A DNA stretch of 64,000 nt from an uncultured Lachnospiraceae bacterium (lineage in GTDB: Bacteria > Bacillota > Clostridia > Lachnospirales > Lachnospiraceae): the NCBI GenBank assembly GCA_902789665.1, contig CADAOY010000004.1, positions 62,001 to 126,000 on the forward strand. The letters are read 5' to 3'. This document shows positions 60,431 through 64,000 of this stretch, piece by piece (position 1 is the first letter of the stretch; every line of letters starts with the position of its first letter). The translations under genes and the position numbers were made by a program. The notes below the pieces were generated by a model. That model ran no database searches. It saw only the letters and a list, made by a program, of their open reading frames with translations, and was not told the DNA's origin.

Positions 60431-60612
60431 CCTCTTAAAAATGACAAAAATCCAGCTGGCGAACCTCTTAAAAATGACAAAACCATAAATGAAATCCTTT
60501 GAAAAATGACAAAAATCCAGCTGGCGAACCTCTTAAAAATGACAAAACCATAAATGAAATCCTTTGAAAAATGACAAAAATCCAGCTGACAACCCTCTTA
60601 AAAATGATAAAG
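60431..60612 (+). repeat. 65-bp tandem repeat with a 13-base core every 32-33 bases
   Basis: The core AAAAATGACAAAA starts at 60437, 60470, 60502, 60535 and 60567, and a variant starts at 60600. Two different spacers alternate, so the true unit is 65 bases and about 2.6 units are present. The gene-free stretch 60358-60747 holds nothing else I recognise. Confidence 0.85.
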
Positions 60613-60747
60613 CCTCCGTGTTTATACATGGGGGCATTTTTACGCCCAAAATCCCATTTATGGGACTCGATGTGTGAGAAAATCAGTAATATAAAGGGAA
60701 TCATAAAATTAGTCCAAAATCACCGGCGAACATAAGGGGGCGATAAT

Positions 60748-61449
60748 ATGTTACTTGAAAAAGCCAAACAATATGAAGCAAATCACGAATATGAAAAAGC
60801 CTATACTCTCTATATGGCTGCAACTAATATTGAGGAGTGCGCTGCAGAAGCATATTACAGGATTGGATATATGCATTTCGAGGGCAATTCCTATGTTGAA
60901 GCCGATCAGCCAAAGGGATGTAAGTATTATGAGATGGCATATGAAAGGGGATTCGCGGATTTTAGACCAGGGGATTATCTGATGATGGGTTCATATCGTC
61001 AGTATGACGTAAAAGAGGGCATCAGGTACGGACTTACCAAGGATTTGAAACTGGCACTGGAATTCTACAAACTTACTTTAAAGACTGCACTTGATGAGGG
61101 CAAACAGCCAGAGGAACTGGAATATGTTTATTCCACGATAGGTCAGGTTCTGCTTGAAGATGAGGTTCAGAATTTCGAGATGGCATACAACTTCTTCATG
61201 TGTTCCACACATGATATCAGGTCCTGGTATTATCTGGCCGAGATGTATGCTTTCGGCAAGTATGTTAAGCAAAATCTACTTAAAGCGGCAATAATTCTTG
61301 ACCAAATCGTAAAATCCCCGCCGGACGTCTGGGCCCCGGATGACATGTACCGTGAATATGCAGCTAAAGCATTGGAAGAAATACATGAAAATGTGAAATA
61401 TGAGGAGGGGGATAGGATGGTGGTGTTTATTAAGGATGGGGTGAAATAA
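60748..61449 (+). CDS. Sel1/TPR-like repeat protein
   Basis: A soluble protein of 233 residues made of helical pairs. A-Y-Y-R-I-G-Y-M-H-F-E-G (about 35-46), W-Y-Y-L-A-E-M-Y-A-F-G (about 156-166) and the alternating Y/A/G pattern fit Sel1-like repeats, which bind other proteins. No enzyme or membrane region. The ribosome site AAGGGGG precedes the ATG. It lies directly downstream of the 65-bp repeat and upstream of the restriction-modification locus; whether it belongs to that locus is unclear. Confidence 0.75.
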   Translation: MLLEKAKQYEANHEYEKAYTLYMAATNIEECAAEAYYRIGYMHFEGNSYVEADQPKGCKYYEMAYERGFADFRPGDYLMMGSYRQYDVKEGIRYGLTKDLKLALEFYKLTLKTALDEGKQPEELEYVYSTIGQVLLEDEVQNFEMAYNFFMCSTHDIRSWYYLAEMYAFGKYVKQNLLKAAIILDQIVKSPPDVWAPDDMYREYAAKALEEIHENVKYEEGDRMVVFIKDGVK

Positions 61450-61474
61450 TACCGTCTAAAAAGTGCGATAAAAG

Positions 61475-61503
61475 TAGATAGAATAAGGCTTTTGTGATAT
61501 AAT
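61475..61503 (+). promoter_or_regulatory. Promoter of the hsd operon
   Basis: TAGATA, 17 bases, then a perfect TATAAT (61498-61503) with TG two bases upstream. Confidence 0.7.
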
Positions 61504-61557
61504 TAGTAAGGTTTGGGGAGCGTTACAGGAATAAGGTATTTATTTGTTAAAAATGTG

Positions 61558-61585
61558 AGCCAAATCGATGATTTGGCTTTTATAT
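61558..61585 (+). terminator. Hairpin attenuator or terminator before hsdM
   Basis: AGCCAAATC (61558-61566) pairs with GATTTGGCT (61570-61578), followed by TTTATATAT. It lies between the promoter at 61475 and hsdM, so it would reduce or control hsdM transcription. Confidence 0.7.
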
Positions 61586-61631
61586 ATTTGTGAAATTAAT
61601 CAGAAATAAATTTAAAATGAATGGAGAAAAA

Positions 61632-63128
61632 ATGGCAGAGAATAAGACTTCTAGTCAAGAATTATATTCACATCTGTTTGAGGCATGTAATATTTTACGC
61701 GGGCCAATTAACCAGGACGAATATAAGAGTTATGTGACACCGATTCTCTTTTTCAAAAGACTATCGGATGTTTACGATGAAGAGACTCAGCGTGCACTGG
61801 ATGAATCCGATGGCGATGAAGAGTACGCAGCATTTCCAGAAAACCATAGTTTTGTGATCCCGGATGGTTGTCATTGGAAGGACGTTCGTGAGGTAAGTGA
61901 AAATGTTGGTACTGCCATTGTAAATGCGATGTATGGAATAGAACGTGCCAACCCGGATAGACTTTCAGGAGTATTCAGCAGCTTCGATGATGCGAACTGG
62001 ACTGATAAGACAAAACTCAGTGATGAGAGACTTAAAGACCTGGTCGAGCATATGTCGAAGATACGTGTGGGCAATAATGACTATGCTGCTGATGTGATGG
62101 GAGATGCCTACGAATACTTGATCAAGAAGTTCGCGGATCTTTCTAAGAAAAATGCCGGTGAGTTTTACACGCCGAGAACAATCGTAAAGTTGCTGGTTAT
62201 GCTTATGGCACCTAAAGCGGGAGAGACGGTGTACGATCCGGCATGTGGAACTGGAGGAATGCTGATTGAAGCTATCCGTTATATGAATAATGATCAGCTT
62301 ACCTACGGGAAAATCTATGGTCAGGAAAAGAACCTGTCTACATCAGCCATTGCAAGAATGAATTTGTTCTTGCATGGAGCTCGCGACTTCAAGGTTACCC
62401 AAGGTGACACACTTCGTAGCCCTAACTATATAAATGCCGGCCAACTTCAGACATTTGATTGCGTAATAGCAAATCCCCCGTTCGGCCTTAAGGCCTGGGG
62501 AGCATCTGCTTTTGAAACAGATATCTATGGACGTAACATATGGGGATGCCCTTCGGACTCAAATGCTGACTTTGCGTGGCTTCAGCATATGATTAAATCA
62601 ATGAATCCTGCTACTGGACGTGTCGCTGTTGTTATGCCACAGGGTGTTTTATTTCATGGTGGCAAAGAAGGAGAGATAAGAAAGCAGATTGTTGAGTCAG
62701 ATAAGATAGAGTGCATTATTACTTTGATTGGTGGTGTGTTCTATGGTGCAGGTGTTTCAGCGTGTCTTATTCTAATGAATAACCATAAAGTACCAGATCA
62801 TAAGAATAAAATATGTATGATTGATGCTACTGGGATCTATACGCCTGCTCGCGCACAGAATTATATGTCAGAAGATGATATTCAAACGGTATTTAACCTT
62901 TATTCGAATTACAAAGATGTGGTTGAAAAGGTAAAGATTGTAAGTTTGGATGACATACGAGATAAGGATTATACTCTTTCCGTTAACACATACATTGAAA
63001 AGAAGGAACAGGAAGTTGTGTCACCGGAAGAAGTGAGAAAGAAATATTTTGAAGCACTAAAGGAAGTCGAGGAAGCGGAAAACCACCTAAAGGAATTACT
63101 GGTGAAAGGAGGATACGTAAATGAGTAA
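61632..63128 (+). CDS. hsdM: Type I restriction-modification DNA methyltransferase subunit M (first)
   Basis: An N6-adenine methyltransferase of about 498 residues. The N-terminal helical region (about 1-150) contacts the specificity subunit. G-E-F-Y-T-P-R, the SAM motif Y-D-P-A-C-G-T-G-G-M near residue 200 and the catalytic N-P-P-F near 280 are intact. I chose the ATG at 61632 with GGAG five bases upstream; ATG 61617 is possible. A second, different hsdM overlaps its end by 8 bases. Confidence 0.93.
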   Translation: MAENKTSSQELYSHLFEACNILRGPINQDEYKSYVTPILFFKRLSDVYDEETQRALDESDGDEEYAAFPENHSFVIPDGCHWKDVREVSENVGTAIVNAMYGIERANPDRLSGVFSSFDDANWTDKTKLSDERLKDLVEHMSKIRVGNNDYAADVMGDAYEYLIKKFADLSKKNAGEFYTPRTIVKLLVMLMAPKAGETVYDPACGTGGMLIEAIRYMNNDQLTYGKIYGQEKNLSTSAIARMNLFLHGARDFKVTQGDTLRSPNYINAGQLQTFDCVIANPPFGLKAWGASAFETDIYGRNIWGCPSDSNADFAWLQHMIKSMNPATGRVAVVMPQGVLFHGGKEGEIRKQIVESDKIECIITLIGGVFYGAGVSACLILMNNHKVPDHKNKICMIDATGIYTPARAQNYMSEDDIQTVFNLYSNYKDVVEKVKIVSLDDIRDKDYTLSVNTYIEKKEQEVVSPEEVRKKYFEALKEVEEAENHLKELLVKGGYVNE

Positions 63129-64000
63129 TCGTATAACGATGGAAGAACTTGAATCGTATCTCTGGGGATCAGCTGTATTATTGCGTACCAGTATCGATGC
63201 TGGTGCATACAAACAATATATTTTTCCTCTGTTATTTTTTAAACGTATAAGTGATGTTTATGACGAGGAATGCGAAAAAATCCTGAAAGAATACGACGGT
63301 GATGAAAGTGCGCTGGAATGGGAAGAGAATCATTTATTTATGGTTCCTAAGGGAGCACACTGGAAAGATGTTCGTGCTAAATCCGAAAATATTGGCGCGG
63401 CTTTGGTGGATGCTTTCGCAAAAATACAGAGTGCCAACCCGGAAAAATTGCATGGTGTATTTGGTGATGCGGCTTGGACGAATAAAAATAGATTGCCGGA
63501 CCGATTACTAAAGGATTTGATTGAGCATTTCAGTTCTAAAACACTTTCTTTGGCAAACTGTCCGGAAGACGAACTGGGACAGGGGTATGAATATCTTATA
63601 AAGAAATTTGCAGATGACAGCGGCCATACAGCGCAGGAATTTTATACAAATCGTACTGTAGTCCATTTAATGACGGAAATGCTGAAACCGCAATCCGGAG
63701 AAAGCATTTATGATCCCACATGTGGATCTGCGGGAATGTTGATTTCTTCGATTGCTTATTTGAAAAATAAGGGAGAAGAGTGGAGAAATGTAAGTGTATA
63801 CGGGCAGGAAATAAATGCACTTACTTCGGCAATCGGAAGAATGAATCTATTTCTTCACGGAATTAAGGATTTTGAAATAGTCAATGATGATACTCTTGCA
63901 AGACCGGCATTTATTGAACATGGCGAATTGAAAAAATTTGACATAGTTTTGGCGAATCCTCCTTATTCTATAAAACAATGGGATAGAACATCTTTTGAAT
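63121..64000 (+). CDS. hsdM: Type I restriction-modification subunit M (second), partial
   Basis: An open frame from ATG 63121 to the window end (293 residues seen). It has AAGGAGG upstream, overlapping the first hsdM. The order of motifs is the same: F-P-L-L-F-F-K-R-I-S-D-V-Y, A-Q-E-F-Y-T-N-R, the SAM motif Y-D-P-T-C-G-S-A-G-M near residue 200 and N-P-P-Y-S-I near 280. It is clearly related to, but different from, the first protein, so this is not a recent copy. hsdS and hsdR are expected beyond the window. Confidence 0.93.
   Translation, partial: MSNRITMEELESYLWGSAVLLRTSIDAGAYKQYIFPLLFFKRISDVYDEECEKILKEYDGDESALEWEENHLFMVPKGAHWKDVRAKSENIGAALVDAFAKIQSANPEKLHGVFGDAAWTNKNRLPDRLLKDLIEHFSSKTLSLANCPEDELGQGYEYLIKKFADDSGHTAQEFYTNRTVVHLMTEMLKPQSGESIYDPTCGSAGMLISSIAYLKNKGEEWRNVSVYGQEINALTSAIGRMNLFLHGIKDFEIVNDDTLARPAFIEHGELKKFDIVLANPPYSIKQWDRTSFE

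Noticed and set aside
60431..60612. CRISPR-like array
   Set aside because: The conserved core is only 13 bases, the spacers are two sequences that alternate rather than being unique, and no cas genes are near.
60468..60704. A 78-residue open frame on the - strand
   Set aside because: Its C-terminal half is just the translated 65-bp tandem repeat, it has no convincing ribosome site and no family likeness.
1..64000. tRNA, rRNA, prophage or transposase genes
   Set aside because: No cloverleaf, rRNA-like stretch, transposase or phage structural gene was recognised on either strand.

Overview
This window is a stretch of chromosome from a low-GC Gram-positive anaerobe of the class Clostridia, most likely a gut or rumen member of the family Lachnospiraceae; the genus cannot be fixed from sequence alone. 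Supporting signs are the SCIFF peptide with its radical-SAM maturase followed by secDF, the oxygen-independent cobalamin pathway, lipoproteins with Gram-positive lipoboxes, strong AGGAGG-type ribosome sites, sigma-A-like promoters, and the PP2C/PASTA-kinase/rsgA/rpe order. Almost every gene lies on the + strand in tightly packed, often overlapping operons.

Layout. 1-6308: the tail of a GH26 mannanase, an SH3b protein, a class A penicillin-binding protein, a YigZ-family protein, thymidylate synthase and dihydrofolate reductase, and a small membrane protein. 6338-28341: a cobalamin regulon of about 22 kb headed by a promoter, a cobalamin riboswitch and an intrinsic terminator. It holds a surface-lipoprotein CbiK, a second lipoprotein of unknown role, a BtuFCD-type ABC importer, lower-ligand and nucleotide-loop genes (cobQ, cobT, cobU, cobS, a short second cobU-like gene, cobC, cbiB, cobD), corrin-ring genes (cbiC, D, F, G, H, a cbiJ-E-T fusion, cbiA), and finally a fusion of a cysteine-rich small domain to a GH43 glycosidase. 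cbiL, a sirohydrochlorin-forming enzyme and the corrinoid adenosyltransferase are not in the window. 28382-32663: SCIFF peptide, its maturase and SecDF. 32754-47885: housekeeping operon recJ, pfkB, murE, priA, def, fmt, rsmB, rlmN, PP2C, PASTA kinase, rsgA, rpe. 47909-57582: membrane and signalling proteins, many unrecognised, including an RsbW-like/STAS pair, an iron-dependent alcohol dehydrogenase and a SseB-like protein. 57620-58867 (- strand): a membrane GGDEF protein.

58880-61630 is an accessory junction. It contains a complete type I toxin-antitoxin locus resembling TxpA/RatA (37-residue hydrophobic toxin on the - strand, convergent antisense RNA on the + strand), a second decayed copy, a HigA antitoxin without a visible HigB, a RhuM-family pseudogene and a 65-bp tandem repeat. 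61632 to the end begins a type I restriction-modification locus with two different adjacent hsdM genes.

Two genome-scale patterns cut across the annotation. (1) A 14-16 bp palindrome, GTGGTTNNAACCAC, occurs six times exactly and at least three times with one mismatch, mostly inside genes. (2) Short islands of about 70-80% GC interrupt this AT-rich DNA, both between genes (thyA-folA, def-fmt, fmt-rsmB, rsgA-rpe) and as in-frame inserts in loops or linkers of CobU, CbiD and CbiA. Two islands are directly followed by a copy of the palindrome.
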